64,000 bases of DNA from [Clostridium] hylemonae DSM 15053. GTDB lineage: Bacteria; Bacillota; Clostridia; Lachnospirales; Lachnospiraceae. The DNA lies in contig NZ_CP036524.1 of assembly GCF_008281175.1 (NCBI RefSeq), positions 124,001 through 188,000 of the forward strand, given 5' to 3'. The translations under genes and the position numbers were made by a program. Position 1 is the stretch's first letter. Each line of letters starts with the position of its first letter. The notes below the pieces were generated by a model that had not been told where the DNA came from, ran no database searches, and saw nothing but the letters and a program-made list of their open reading frames with translations. Below, piece by piece: positions 16,589-26,864 of the stretch.

Positions 16589-16619
16589 ACCGCAGCGCGT
16601 ACTGTCTGTTATCTGAACG

Positions 16620-17378
16620 TTATAATCCGTGTGCCTGCAGAAATTTTTCAAATTTCTTTTCACTGAATATTTCATTTGTTACAAACTGACCGTTGTAATA
16701 GAAACTATATGTTGTAAAAGGAGACGGTGCGTTCTGCGCCTGGGCGGCTGTCTCTAATTTGCGGACCGATACAGAGGTTCCGTGCTGTTCGGCAATGGAG
16801 CTGAGAAGCGGAGCGTATTTGGCCGTATGGGGACATTGGTTCGTGTAGTACAGTACCATTCCCTGCTCGTCTATCTTCCCTGACCTGGCGCATTCTTTAA
16901 ACCGGGGCAGAGGCGCGCTGTCGGTAAATGGAAGATAATAGAGGACGAAAAAAGGGCTGGCGGTGTCTGCGGCAGTAAATCCCTTATATTTCATATAGTC
17001 CGGGTCTGGCAGAAAGCTTCTCTTTTTTTCGGAAGAGATTATCGTGATACCGCATTTTCCTTTTTTCTTTGCATCCTCAATGCACTGCTCCAGAAGCTGG
17101 TTGGCATATCCTTTGCCCTTATACTGTCCGGATATCCAGAAACAGTTGATGTGCATATAACCGGGCGCGTCGATCGGATACCAGGCATTTTCGGCAGGCA
17201 TGTATTCGATGAACACTTTTCCCCTCACATCTGCTTTCAAAAACACAAGCCCGTCCTTCAGACAGCCCTGCATCCATTCTTTTTTTGAGGAAACGCAGTT
17301 TTCTCCTTTTTTGTTTGTGATACAGCAGCAGATATGTTCTTTCTCAATATTAGTGTCATCTACTTTTATAAAATCCAT
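16620..17378 (-). CDS. GNAT N-acetyltransferase with YoaP-like domain
   Basis: A 252-residue two-domain protein. The N-terminal GNAT (about residues 1-150) has INCFWISGQYKGKGYANQLLEQC as its acetyl-CoA loop. The C-terminal part (GMVLYYTNQCPHTAKYAPLLSSIAEQHG...) is a thioredoxin-like YoaP-type domain with Cys at NQCPHT and ends in a segment of the ETTYSFYYNG kind. The substrate is unknown. ATG 17378 follows AAAAGGAG; the longer frame to 17411 lacks a site. It is convergent with recQ, only about 30 bases apart. Confidence 0.85.
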   Translation of the reverse strand: MDFIKVDDTNIEKEHICCCITNKKGENCVSSKKEWMQGCLKDGLVFLKADVRGKVFIEYMPAENAWYPIDAPGYMHINCFWISGQYKGKGYANQLLEQCIEDAKKKGKCGITIISSEKKRSFLPDPDYMKYKGFTAADTASPFFVLYYLPFTDSAPLPRFKECARSGKIDEQGMVLYYTNQCPHTAKYAPLLSSIAEQHGTSVSVRKLETAAQAQNAPSPFTTYSFYYNGQFVTNEIFSEKKFEKFLQAHGL

Positions 17379-17507
17379 TTTATGATCTCCTTTTTTATCC
17401 CATTTTATCATATGTAATCTGACAACAGTATGTCAGGTTTCGAGACGCAACAAAACAACAAGGAGCTGTAACTTAAGCACGCAATTCTGTATTTGAAGAC
17501 ATTCATA

Positions 17508-17536
17508 TTGTCGGTGTAACTATTTTTCTATATAAT
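17508..17536 (+). promoter_or_regulatory. Sigma-A promoter of LytTR/GHKL operon
   Basis: TTGTCG (17508-17513), a 17-base spacer and TATAAT (17531-17536), about 30 bases before the response-regulator ATG. Confidence 0.65.
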
Positions 17537-17567
17537 TTAGACAGGAAGAAAAGAGAGGGCTGAACAA

Positions 17568-18266
17568 ATGTACCGTGTTGCGATATGTGACGATGATTTC
17601 AATATACGCAGGCTTATCCAAAGAGCAGTAGAAAATTCCGGAACAGAGTGCGGAATAAGTGAGTTCGCCGGCGGTATGGAACTGCTTGACGGGTATACGG
17701 GCTATGATGTGCTGTTTCTGGATATTGACATGCCCGGAATGGACGGACTGGAGACAGCATCCAGAATCAGAAAGTCGGATCGGAGTGTCAGGATCATATA
17801 TGTCACGGGGTATGAAGATTATATGAGGCAGTCTTTTAATGTCCATCCGTTTTCCTTTCTTCTGAAGCCTGTCAGCGAAGAGGACATCAGAAGACAGTTT
17901 TCCGAGGCGTGTGCCTACGGGCGGGAGAGAGAACAGAAGCGGACTCTTCACTTTGCGGCCTTTGGCGGTACCATTGAGACGGACGTATATGATATATATT
18001 ATATGGAATATGTAAGCCGGAAGATACGCATGGTGACACAAAGCGGAGAGTATATCCTGAAGGGGAAGATAAGCGAACTGGCCAGGCGGATGGAAGGGTA
18101 TGGATTTGCGGCGCCGCATAAAAGCTTTACCGTGAACCTTTATCACGTAAAATCTATCAAAGGGTATGATATTTATATGGTCAACGGTGATATCATACCG
18201 CTGTCACAAAAGCGCTCCACGCAGTTCCGGGGAAAACTTGGCAGACTGCAGGCGGAATATATATGA
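17568..18266 (+). CDS. LytTR response regulator (AgrA/ComE-like)
   Basis: A 232-residue response regulator. The receiver domain (residues 1-115) has the acidic pair CDDD at 8-10, the phospho-acceptor Asp52 in LFLDIDMPGMDG, and Lys in FLLKPV. The C-terminal LytTR domain (about 130-230) has IYYMEYVSRKIRM and PHKSFTVNLYHVKSI. It should bind paired direct repeats upstream of its targets once phosphorylated by the histidine kinase encoded directly downstream. No peptide-pheromone gene is visible beside it. Confidence 0.92.
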   Translation: MYRVAICDDDFNIRRLIQRAVENSGTECGISEFAGGMELLDGYTGYDVLFLDIDMPGMDGLETASRIRKSDRSVRIIYVTGYEDYMRQSFNVHPFSFLLKPVSEEDIRRQFSEACAYGREREQKRTLHFAAFGGTIETDVYDIYYMEYVSRKIRMVTQSGEYILKGKISELARRMEGYGFAAPHKSFTVNLYHVKSIKGYDIYMVNGDIIPLSQKRSTQFRGKLGRLQAEYI

Positions 18267-18315
18267 CACATACTCTGATATAAACAGCAAAATATTATGA
18301 CAGGAGGTGGCGCAG

Positions 18316-19650
18316 GTGGGCTTTATGGAGTCGGCTGCATGCAATATCATTCTGGCTGTGTCAGAAACCGTGTCCGTCACAGTCTGTACGTGGTATTTTA
18401 CAAGTCATACAAAGGGGAATATCAATAAGCCGGCAAGAAGCAGAGCGCTGGCGTTTCTCGGGTTCTGGGCGGGATATACCGGGCTGGCTTACGGCTTTCG
18501 ATCTACAGCATATGCGAATGTTCCTGCGATTGTATTCATGATCGCCGCGACTATGCTCATCGGACATAATATGTATAATGACCGGCGCATGTATTTGTTT
18601 TATTATTTTCTCTACCCGGTCACGTTTGTCCTCATGCAGTTGTTTATCATTTACCTCGTACTCGGATTCATTGTGTCACAGTGGGGACTGCCGGGTTTTG
18701 ATCTCTATTCGGCCAACATAGCGCTTATCATCAAGCAGCCGGCCGCCCTGCTTTTGACAGGAGTCTGGACGGCGCTGCTGAACCGCAGACAATTTGAAGA
18801 TGTGACTGGTTTTCAGTTTGCGGGGCTTTTTCTCCCTCCGCTTATCAGTGCGTTCATTATCGCCTCCTTCTTTGTCCTCGGTAACGTGTATATACAATTG
18901 TACGGCGTATTCTTAATCATTGTGGATATCTGCTGCCTTGTGTTCATGAATCTCTATATACTGTATTTATTTTCTTACCAGTCCAGGAACCGGAAGCTCA
19001 GGGAAGAACTGAGGCTGTTCCAGAGGCAGAGTGAGATGCAGTACCGCTATTATGAAAGGATCGAGCAGAAGTACGAGTCGTCGAGGAAGCTTATCCATGA
19101 TATGCGCAATCATCTCCAGTCAATAGAGGCACTCTACCATATGAATGAAAGTGAAGCGGGCAATGCATACGCAAAGGATATGCACAAAATGCTGGACCGT
19201 TTCGGACAGCGGCTGTATACAGACTGCCATATGCTGAACATTATTCTAAATGACAAAGCAGAGACCGCACGGCAGAGGAACATTGACATGGAGGTCAGGA
19301 TAGGTGCAGTGGAGCTTCATCATATGAAGGATATGGATGTAACGACGGTGTTTGCCAATCTTCTGGACAATGCGCTGGAAGCGGCGGAGCAGTTCGGGGG
19401 GAGGAAATACATATCCGTGAAGGCGGATGCCTTTCGTGACTTTAATGTTGTGAAAATATGTAATTCATACGATCCAGAACAGAACGGCAAAAGGAACAGG
19501 GGCGATTCGGGACATAGGGGGCTCGGACTTGGCAATGTAAAACAGACGCTTAAGCGTTACGGAGGGGGGATGGACATTGAGGAAGGAGACAGTGTGTTTA
19601 CGGTAAGTATCACGATTCCACGTCCGGAAGCTGCGGCGGGGAAGGAATGA
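18316..19650 (+). CDS. GHKL sensor histidine kinase (AgrC-like)
   Basis: A 444-residue kinase with six or seven membrane segments (residues about 5-225), a coiled linker, an H-box KLIHDMRNHLQSI with the phospho-acceptor His, and an N-box FANLLDNALEAAEQ followed by the GLGLGNVKQTL G-box. This is the quorum/peptide-sensing AgrC/ComD layout. GTG 18316 is preferred as the start because AGGAGG is 8 bases before it; ATG 18325 is the alternative. It forms one operon with the LytTR regulator and a DUF3887 lipoprotein. Confidence 0.9.
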   Translation: MGFMESAACNIILAVSETVSVTVCTWYFTSHTKGNINKPARSRALAFLGFWAGYTGLAYGFRSTAYANVPAIVFMIAATMLIGHNMYNDRRMYLFYYFLYPVTFVLMQLFIIYLVLGFIVSQWGLPGFDLYSANIALIIKQPAALLLTGVWTALLNRRQFEDVTGFQFAGLFLPPLISAFIIASFFVLGNVYIQLYGVFLIIVDICCLVFMNLYILYLFSYQSRNRKLREELRLFQRQSEMQYRYYERIEQKYESSRKLIHDMRNHLQSIEALYHMNESEAGNAYAKDMHKMLDRFGQRLYTDCHMLNIILNDKAETARQRNIDMEVRIGAVELHHMKDMDVTTVFANLLDNALEAAEQFGGRKYISVKADAFRDFNVVKICNSYDPEQNGKRNRGDSGHRGLGLGNVKQTLKRYGGGMDIEEGDSVFTVSITIPRPEAAAGKE

Positions 19651-19696
19651 AAGCAGCATTGAGAACAGATAGTAAAAAGACAGAGGAGGAAATGAG

Positions 19697-20113
19697 ATGA
19701 AGAAATTTTTTGCGGCATTAGGTGTGTTGCTGCTGGTGGGCGGTATTACAGGCTGCTCCAGGAGTCAGGAGCTGCCGGATGATTTCGATGAAAATGAAGT
19801 GAAAAAGGCTGCGGAAGAGGTCATCGATCTGGTAAATGCAGGAGAGTATGAGAAACTGACGGAAGAAAAATGGAATGCCCAGCTCAAAACAGCACTTCCG
19901 GCAGAGAAAATGTCAGAAGAGATCCAGCCTGTCATAGAAGAACTAGGTGCGTTTCAGAGCTTTGAAAATGAGGCGGTGGCCGGGGGAGAGGATAAGGATA
20001 CGGAGCAGGAGTTTGCAGTGGTCGTAGTGAAGGCGAAGTATGAGGAACGAAAAGTCCAGTTTACGATTTCATTTGATAAAAATATGAAAACAGCGGGATT
20101 TTTTATTAAATAG
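19697..20113 (+). CDS. DUF3887-type lipoprotein
   Basis: A 138-residue lipoprotein. It has a signal sequence MKKFFAALGVLLLVGGITGC with lipobox ITGC (Cys20), then a DUF3887-like domain (DENEVKKAAEEVIDLVNAGEYEKLTE... VVVVKAKYEERKVQFTISFDKNMKTAGFFI). The family is extracytoplasmic and of unknown function, often found with two-component systems, where it may be a ligand-binding or target protein. It follows the histidine kinase with a GAGGAAA ribosome site and ends before a strong terminator. Confidence 0.85.
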   Translation: MKKFFAALGVLLLVGGITGCSRSQELPDDFDENEVKKAAEEVIDLVNAGEYEKLTEEKWNAQLKTALPAEKMSEEIQPVIEELGAFQSFENEAVAGGEDKDTEQEFAVVVVKAKYEERKVQFTISFDKNMKTAGFFIK

Positions 20114-20168
20114 CGGGAGATGAGAAAGAATCCAAAGTTCGCGTATACGTAAAGGCCGTCATGTGCAG

Positions 20169-20196
20169 GAGTCTGGTTTTAACCAGACTCTTTGTT
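20169..20196 (+). terminator. Terminator of LytTR/GHKL/lipoprotein operon
   Basis: GAGTCTGGTT (20169-20178) pairs perfectly with AACCAGACTC (20181-20190), then TTTGTTTG. Confidence 0.9.
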
Positions 20197-20280
20197 TGAT
20201 TATACATTTGTACGTCATTTTGCTATAATAGGAATTAAGACACAACTGCAGCAATAAAGAGAGAAGGAAGGGAATAGGGA

Positions 20281-20478
20281 ATGAAAGAAAAAAGCGGTAT
20301 CATTATTCTGAGCATTGTGACATTTATATTCAGCGCTCTGGCGGCAAGTATAGGCTTTGGACTGCTGGGAGACTCCGGACTTAGTTTTACACTTCGGGTG
20401 CTGTGCGGGTTTTGCTTTATCGTAACGCCACTGTTGGTCATACAGCTTATTATCGCATTATTCAGGAAAAGAAAATGA
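20281..20478 (+). CDS. Small two-helix membrane protein (65 aa)
   Basis: A 65-residue protein with hydrophobic segments at about residues 6-27 and 38-60 and a basic tail FRKRK, so both ends are predicted inside. GAAGGAAGGG precedes the ATG. I do not recognise a family. Its stop overlaps the start of the next gene (ATGA), so it is translationally coupled to a GNAT acetyltransferase. Confidence 0.7.
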   Translation: MKEKSGIIILSIVTFIFSALAASIGFGLLGDSGLSFTLRVLCGFCFIVTPLLVIQLIIALFRKRK

Positions 20479-20933
20479 CAGCAGAGCATACAATACGGAA
20501 AATGAAGGCAGAAGATTTAGATGTGGTAATGGAAATCTGGCTGGATACCAATATGAGGGCTCACAATTTTATTTCACAAAGTTACTGGGAGGATAATGTC
20601 CAGTCTGTGAGGGATATGATATCAAAGGCAGAAGTATACGTATGGGAAGAAGACATCGGCGGAGCGATCAGGGGCTTTATAGGGCTTTGCGGAAATGATG
20701 TGGGAGGTATCTTTGTGAGCAGCACCGCGCAGTCCGCAGGGATCGGCAGTGCGCTCATGGCGCATGTCAAGAAGATAAGGCAGTCGCTGACGCTGACTGT
20801 CTATGAGAAGAATAAGAGGGCGGTCCGCTTTTACGAGCACGAGAGGTTCCGAATAAAGTCAGAAACTGTCGATGAAAATACGAAGGAAAAAGAGTTTATC
20901 ATGGTATGGAAAGCTCAGGGCCAAACGGATTGA
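20475..20933 (+). CDS. GNAT N-acetyltransferase
   Basis: A 152-residue GNAT of the RimI/YjaB size class. The motif A region is GIFVSSTAQSAGIGSALMAHVKK (residues about 81-103) and the motif B region is TLTVYEKNKRAVRFYEHERF. The N-terminus RKMKAEDLDVVMEIWL is typical. The substrate is unknown. The start ATG at 20475 overlaps the upstream stop. It is followed closely by the AlkD-type gene in the same direction. Confidence 0.88.
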   Translation: MTAEHTIRKMKAEDLDVVMEIWLDTNMRAHNFISQSYWEDNVQSVRDMISKAEVYVWEEDIGGAIRGFIGLCGNDVGGIFVSSTAQSAGIGSALMAHVKKIRQSLTLTVYEKNKRAVRFYEHERFRIKSETVDENTKEKEFIMVWKAQGQTD

Positions 20934-20956
20934 GACAGAGAAAGCAGGATAGAACG

Positions 20957-21655
20957 ATGGATAACAAAGAAATCAGAAAAATTCTGGAGAAGATGGCAGA
21001 ACCAGAATTTCAAAAATTTGCAAGTTCTCTCATACCAGAGATGCCCGCGGAGCATCTCATCGGCGTCCGCCTGCCTAAGCTTCGCAGACTGGCAAAACAG
21101 CTGGCAAAAGAAGACTGGCGCGGCTATCTTCGGACGGCTTTAGATGAAAGCTTTGAAGAGATCATGCTTCAGGGAATGGTCATCGGTTATGCCAAAGCCG
21201 ATATCCAGGAAATCAAAGCGTGGACAGACCATTTTCTGCCAAAGATAGATAACTGGTCTGTATGTGACAGCTTCTGCGCCGGCCTTAAGGTAACAAAAGA
21301 ATACCCGGAGGAAATGTGGGACTACATTCAGGGATACCTTACGTCAGAGCGGACGTACGATATCCGCTTTGCTGTAGTGATGCTCATAAATTATTATATT
21401 GACGATACACATATCGAACAGGCGCTCCGGTCCATAGAAAAGATACAGAACGGATCATATTATGTAAAGATGGCCGCAGCCTGGGCCGTGTCCATGTACT
21501 ATGTATATGATTCTTCCCGCACAGAGGCATTTCTGAGCGATACGGTTTTGGATGATTTTACATATAATAAGGCACTTCAGAAGATATGCGAATCAAGACA
21601 GGTGTCAAGAGAAACAAAAGAAAAAATTCGGGCCATGAGGAGGAAATTTCCATAG
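20957..21655 (+). CDS. DNA alkylation repair protein, AlkD-like
   Basis: A 232-residue HEAT-repeat protein of the AlkC/AlkD glycosylase family. Key blocks are GVRLPKLRRLAKQLAKEDW, FEEIMLQGMVIGYAKADI, DNWSVCDSFCAGLK (the WxxCD motif lining the DNA-binding groove) and FAVVMLINYYID. AlkD-type enzymes excise N3/N7-alkyl purines; some family members have lost catalysis. ATG 20957 is taken because earlier starts overlap the GNAT gene. The last codons and stop lie within a perfect 25-base inverted repeat (21643-21702). Confidence 0.88.
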   Translation: MDNKEIRKILEKMAEPEFQKFASSLIPEMPAEHLIGVRLPKLRRLAKQLAKEDWRGYLRTALDESFEEIMLQGMVIGYAKADIQEIKAWTDHFLPKIDNWSVCDSFCAGLKVTKEYPEEMWDYIQGYLTSERTYDIRFAVVMLINYYIDDTHIEQALRSIEKIQNGSYYVKMAAAWAVSMYYVYDSSRTEAFLSDTVLDDFTYNKALQKICESRQVSRETKEKIRAMRRKFP

Positions 21656-21702
21656 GGGTCAGACCCCTGCGTTGAAAGGGGTCTGACCCCTATGGAAATT
21701 TC
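21643..21702. repeat. Perfect 25-bp inverted repeat spanning the alkD 3' end
   Basis: The left arm 21643-21667 and right arm 21678-21702 are perfect reverse complements with a 10-base loop. Each arm itself contains the near-palindrome AGGGGTCAGACCCC. The left arm contains the last codons and stop of the AlkD-like gene. There is no T-run, so it is not a classical terminator. Confidence 0.85.
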
Positions 21703-21710
21703 GGAAAAAG

Positions 21711-21953
21711 TCAGTTAATTTGATCCATTTTTTTCAGAGTCTGGATCAATTCAATATCCTCCGGCATCAGTTTTATATTTGAAGTATAATTCTGCCCGCC
21801 GGGTGCGGCCACGGTGATCTCTATGACAGTTCCCTCCAGAAGTGCATTCTCAGAAACTGCATTCAAAAACAATGGGAATTTCGGATGTCTCGTTTTAAAT
21901 TTTCCTATTTGATTTTTCATCTGCTGAAGCAGAGCGAGTGAATTTAAATTCAT
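21711..21953 (-). CDS. Conserved hypothetical protein (80 aa)
   Basis: An 80-residue protein: a helical N-terminus (LALLQQMKNQIGKFKTRHP), then a beta-like region (LEGTVIEITVAAPGGQNYTSNIKL) and an acidic end (MPEDIELIQTLKKM). It weakly recalls DUF6173-type clostridial proteins, but I am not sure. GGAGG precedes the ATG. It is convergent with the AlkD gene, with the long inverted repeat between them. A small stem (ACCAGC 21974-21979 / GCTGGT 21985-21990) lies just upstream in its leader. Confidence 0.65.
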   Translation of the reverse strand: MNLNSLALLQQMKNQIGKFKTRHPKFPLFLNAVSENALLEGTVIEITVAAPGGQNYTSNIKLMPEDIELIQTLKKMDQIN

Positions 21954-22089
21954 AATTGATACCTCCGGTTCATACCAGCTTTATGCTGGTTTTTCTTACA
22001 TTTGCCATAGTATAATATAGCGGATTTCATTGAAAGTGTCAAAGCACATACGTGCCGCAAAATAAAGTTGTCCAGATAATGAAAATGTA

Positions 22090-22118
22090 TTGGATTTAAA
22101 CAGGAAATACTGTAAAAT
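22090..22118 (+). promoter_or_regulatory. Sigma-A promoter of HAD gene
   Basis: TTGGAT (22090-22095), 17 bases, TAAAAT (22113-22118), then about 45 bases to the ATG with AAGGAGG before it. Confidence 0.55.
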
Positions 22119-22163
22119 GTTAGGAAAACGGTTGATTATGACATAACATAAGGAGGTAAAACA

Positions 22164-22631
22164 ATGAAGATAGATATTCCCGATTACAAAATATTGGATC
22201 TGAAATATCTGGTGCTTGATTACAATGGAACGATCGCGGTGGACGGAAAGATTCCCCAGGGGGTGCGGGAACAGCTGAAAGCTTTATCAAAAGAGCTGGA
22301 GGTCTATGTACTGACGGCCGATACTTATGGAAGCGCCATGGAAGAGTGCGAAGGCCTGCCCGTAAAGATAGAGACCTTTCCATCCGGCAACGCGATGGCA
22401 GCAAAGGACGCCATCGTGGAATCTCTGGGAAGAGAGAACTGTGCCTGCATGGGAAACGGAAGAAATGACCAGCTCATGTGCAGGATGGCTGCTTTGTCCA
22501 TCGCAGTGATGGATTCGGAAGGAATGTGCGGCAAGCTGATCAGAGAGGTGGATGTATGTGTCCGCTCCATTGAAGAAGGACTTGAACTGATGCTGAACCA
22601 CAAGCGGCTCATCGCAACACTGCGGGGATAA
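22164..22631 (+). CDS. HAD-superfamily phosphatase, soluble P-type-ATPase-like
   Basis: A 155-residue HAD protein without a cap domain. Motif I is VLDYNGTI, motif II VLTADT, motif III Lys in AMAAKDAIV and motif IV MGNGRNDQLM, the last typical of P-type ATPases. The general-acid Asp of DxD is Asn here, as in the soluble P-type-ATPase-like group (P-type ATPases have Thr), which favours a stable phosphoenzyme or slow hydrolysis. The substrate is unknown. It has its own promoter and AAGGAGG site and no obvious partner. Confidence 0.85.
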   Translation: MKIDIPDYKILDLKYLVLDYNGTIAVDGKIPQGVREQLKALSKELEVYVLTADTYGSAMEECEGLPVKIETFPSGNAMAAKDAIVESLGRENCACMGNGRNDQLMCRMAALSIAVMDSEGMCGKLIREVDVCVRSIEEGLELMLNHKRLIATLRG

Positions 22632-22806
22632 TACAGAACTTTATTGCGCATCCGAACACAGAAAAAACACAGTATCATCATATTTTTACCAAATTATCCG
22701 TATATAGTAAATGTTGAATTTACGCAGTGCGGTGCTGCCCGTGACATGACGGACGGCAATACCGTGCCGATACACGATGACAGCTGCGGCAGAAAGGGTG
22801 AACGAT

Positions 22807-24708
22807 ATGAAGAGAGGCGTTGTCTGTGTTCTGGCAGGGACACTCCTGACGGCTATGGCCGTGTCTGGATGCCAGAAGGGAAGCGCAGAAGAAAAGACAG
22901 AGACATTGTATGGGGAAATTACGGAGATAGACGGAAGCAACATCACGCTGGCACTTGGGGAGGCGCCTGAGGCGGGTGAGGCTCCGGAAGAAGGTAAACC
23001 GGACGGGGAGGCACCTGACGGTGGAAAAGCGCCGGCAGAAGGCGCGGCATCGGGAAAGGAAGAAACGCCGCCTGAAAAACCGGAGGGGGAGACCGCTTCC
23101 GACGAAGAGGCGGATGATGGCGGCGGTGCGGCAAAAGGTGAGGTCCCGGACGGCGAAGCTCCCGGCGGAAGTGACATGCCCAAGGGCGGTCCCGGCGGCA
23201 TCACTTTGACGGGAGAAGAGAAGACGATAACGGCAGATGATGAGACAAAGGTAGAAAAGATAAGCGGAATGCCTGCTGCGCCGCAGGGCGGAGAAAACAG
23301 TGAGGGCAAAAAGGAATCGGACGCAGATAGTGATGAGGGCTCCAAAAAAGAAGGCGCCGGGCAGCCGGAAACGACGGAGGCATCGCTGGATGACCTGACA
23401 GAAGGAGATATCGTAACCGTTGAGATGCAGGGAGAAAACGTAATAAGTATTACGCTCAGAAGTATGGACGGCGGTGCTTTGTCAGGTTCAGCGGAAGGTA
23501 CCGTGGAGCTTTCCGGAGTGTATACGGTAGACGGAAAAGAAGAGATGTCAGACGGCGAGACATACAACTCTGAGGCCGCGGACGAAAATGCGGTCCTCGT
23601 AAAAAACGGAGGATTTCTTGAACTCACGAATGCTGTGCTCAATAAGTCCGGCGGCAGCAGCAGCGCGGACGAGAGTAATTTTTATGCGGTAAATGCAGTT
23701 TTGGCTGCGGCCGGAGGAAGCACTGCAACCGTCAGCGATATCACACTGACCTCTGATTCCGAAGGTTCCAATGCCATCTTTGCCACAGGAGAAGATTCAA
23801 AGATCACAGCAAATAATATAAAGATCCATACAAAAGGAAATTCATCCAGAGGGCTGGACGCCACATATGGCGGCAGTGTGATAGCGACCAATGTTGACAT
23901 CACTACAGAAGGAGATCACTGCGCGCCGGTCGCCACAGACCGCGGGGAAGGGACGATCACGGTTGACAGCGGCAAATTATCCGCAGCGGGGGAAGGAAGC
24001 CCGTGTGTTTATTCCACCGGCAACATTACGGTAAAAGGTGTGACCGGGACAGCGGCCGGGAGCCAGGCGGCCGTCGTGGAAGGCAAGAACTCCATTACGC
24101 TGGAGGAAAGTGAACTTACAGGCGCCGGAGAAAACGGAGTGATGCTCTATCAGAGCACATCAGGCGATGCCGAAGAGGGAACGGCCCGGTTCACAGCGAC
24201 AGATTCAGTCCTTACTTATGCGTCTACAGGGCCAATGTTCTATATAACAAATACAGACGCCGAGGCGACACTGGAAAATACAAAGCTGACGTACAACAGC
24301 GGAGTTCTTATAAAAGCTTCAGGAAATAATACGAATAACTGGGGAAAAGAAGGTGAAAACGGCGGAAATATTAAGCTGAAAGGCATAGACCAGGAGTTGG
24401 ACGGCGATGTGACATGTGATGAGATCAGTACGGTGGATATAAGCCTCACAGAGTCGAGTATCTTAAGGGGAACGGTAAACGGGAAGAATACGGGGAAAGA
24501 AGTGCGCATTACACTGAGTCAGGATTCTAAGTGGGAAGTTACCGGAGACTCTTACGTGACCTTGCTCACGGACAAGGATAAAGATTTGAAAAATATCGTT
24601 TCCAACGGCCATACGATATACTATGATGCCTCAGACAGTAAGAATGAATGGCTGAACGCAGAGACGATCGAACTAAACGGCGGTGGCTCACTCACGCCGG
24701 CAGAATAA
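22807..24708 (+). CDS. Large secreted lipoprotein with acidic linker and beta-helix domain
   Basis: A 633-residue lipoprotein: signal peptide with lipobox VSGC (Cys at about 18), a short beta domain (TETLYGEITEIDGSNITLAL), an extremely Glu/Gly/Pro/Ala-rich segment (about residues 50-165), a second beta strand set (DIVTVEMQGENVISITLRSM) and then a long right-handed beta-helix-like region (about 240-630) with repeating TVSDITLTS, KITANNIKIHT, VIATNVDITTE and ITVDSGKLSA rungs. Such proteins are surface adhesin- or polysaccharide-binding-like; no catalytic residues are evident. ATG 22807 follows AAAGGGTG. Confidence 0.8.
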   Translation: MKRGVVCVLAGTLLTAMAVSGCQKGSAEEKTETLYGEITEIDGSNITLALGEAPEAGEAPEEGKPDGEAPDGGKAPAEGAASGKEETPPEKPEGETASDEEADDGGGAAKGEVPDGEAPGGSDMPKGGPGGITLTGEEKTITADDETKVEKISGMPAAPQGGENSEGKKESDADSDEGSKKEGAGQPETTEASLDDLTEGDIVTVEMQGENVISITLRSMDGGALSGSAEGTVELSGVYTVDGKEEMSDGETYNSEAADENAVLVKNGGFLELTNAVLNKSGGSSSADESNFYAVNAVLAAAGGSTATVSDITLTSDSEGSNAIFATGEDSKITANNIKIHTKGNSSRGLDATYGGSVIATNVDITTEGDHCAPVATDRGEGTITVDSGKLSAAGEGSPCVYSTGNITVKGVTGTAAGSQAAVVEGKNSITLEESELTGAGENGVMLYQSTSGDAEEGTARFTATDSVLTYASTGPMFYITNTDAEATLENTKLTYNSGVLIKASGNNTNNWGKEGENGGNIKLKGIDQELDGDVTCDEISTVDISLTESSILRGTVNGKNTGKEVRITLSQDSKWEVTGDSYVTLLTDKDKDLKNIVSNGHTIYYDASDSKNEWLNAETIELNGGGSLTPAE

Positions 24709-24714
24709 CTAAAT

Positions 24715-24752
24715 GTAAGCCCGCATTTTCTAAATCAGAAGTGCGGGCTTAC
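24715..24752 (+). terminator. Hairpin after lipoprotein gene
   Basis: An 11-base stem, GTAAGCCCGCA (from 24715) with TGCGGGCTTAC (to 24752). The T-run is poor on the plus strand, so efficiency is uncertain. Confidence 0.6.
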
Positions 24753-24925
24753 TGCTGACTTAATGACAGGCGTGCAGGGAGGATGTTACCGGCGCGCCGG
24801 CGCCCTTCGCTGCCGGAGGAGCAAAGTGGTTAATAAAACGTGCAGAACTGCATAATGGTATTGGTAGAACGCCTCGAGCAGACGCATTATAATAAAAACA
24901 GATAAAACATAAAGGAGGATCCACC

Positions 24926-25256
24926 ATGAGCTTAGGAAATAACTTGTTTAACATTAGATGAACTGATCGAATTTGACATTGACGTAAAGGAGATCCAGGA
25001 AGTGATCGAGAGGACGAGTGACGAAGCAACGGATAAGATCGACTGGACAAAGGCGTGGAGTAAAAAATATCCGATCCTCGGCCGGTATCAGAACGAAGTG
25101 GAGGTATCCTATTATGCCTCAGAGCTGTGCAGATTGATCTGTGACCTGGAAAAGAAATATGGATATGATGATTTGAACGCTTTTCTCGTACTCAAAGATA
25201 TACTGGCAGCCGTCTGGAAAAACAGGAAGAAGCGGACCAATGGGGACAACTCTTAA
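24926..25256 (+). pseudogene. Small conserved gene split by a one-base frameshift
   Basis: AAAGGAGG stands 8 bases before ATG 24926, which encodes MSLGNNLFNIR and then stops. One frame over, the reading continues as TLDELIEFDIDVKEIQEV and runs to 25256, ending in an 84-residue segment with a clear protein-like composition (ASELCRLICDLEKKYGYDDLNAFLVLKDILAAVW). Removing a single base in GTTTAACATTA (about 24948-24953) would join the two into one protein of about 109 residues. Thus the gene is frameshifted, or the base is a sequencing error. A shorter protein from GTG 25002 is possible but has no good ribosome site. The function is unknown; it precedes the glycerol operon. Confidence 0.65.

Positions 25257-26863
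<1,607 letters not shown>

Positions 26864-26864
<1 letters not shown>

Noticed and set aside
22686-23642. 318-residue minus-strand ORF opposite the lipoprotein
   Set aside because: It is a Ser/Pro-rich shadow of the acidic repeat region, with no ribosome site or domain.
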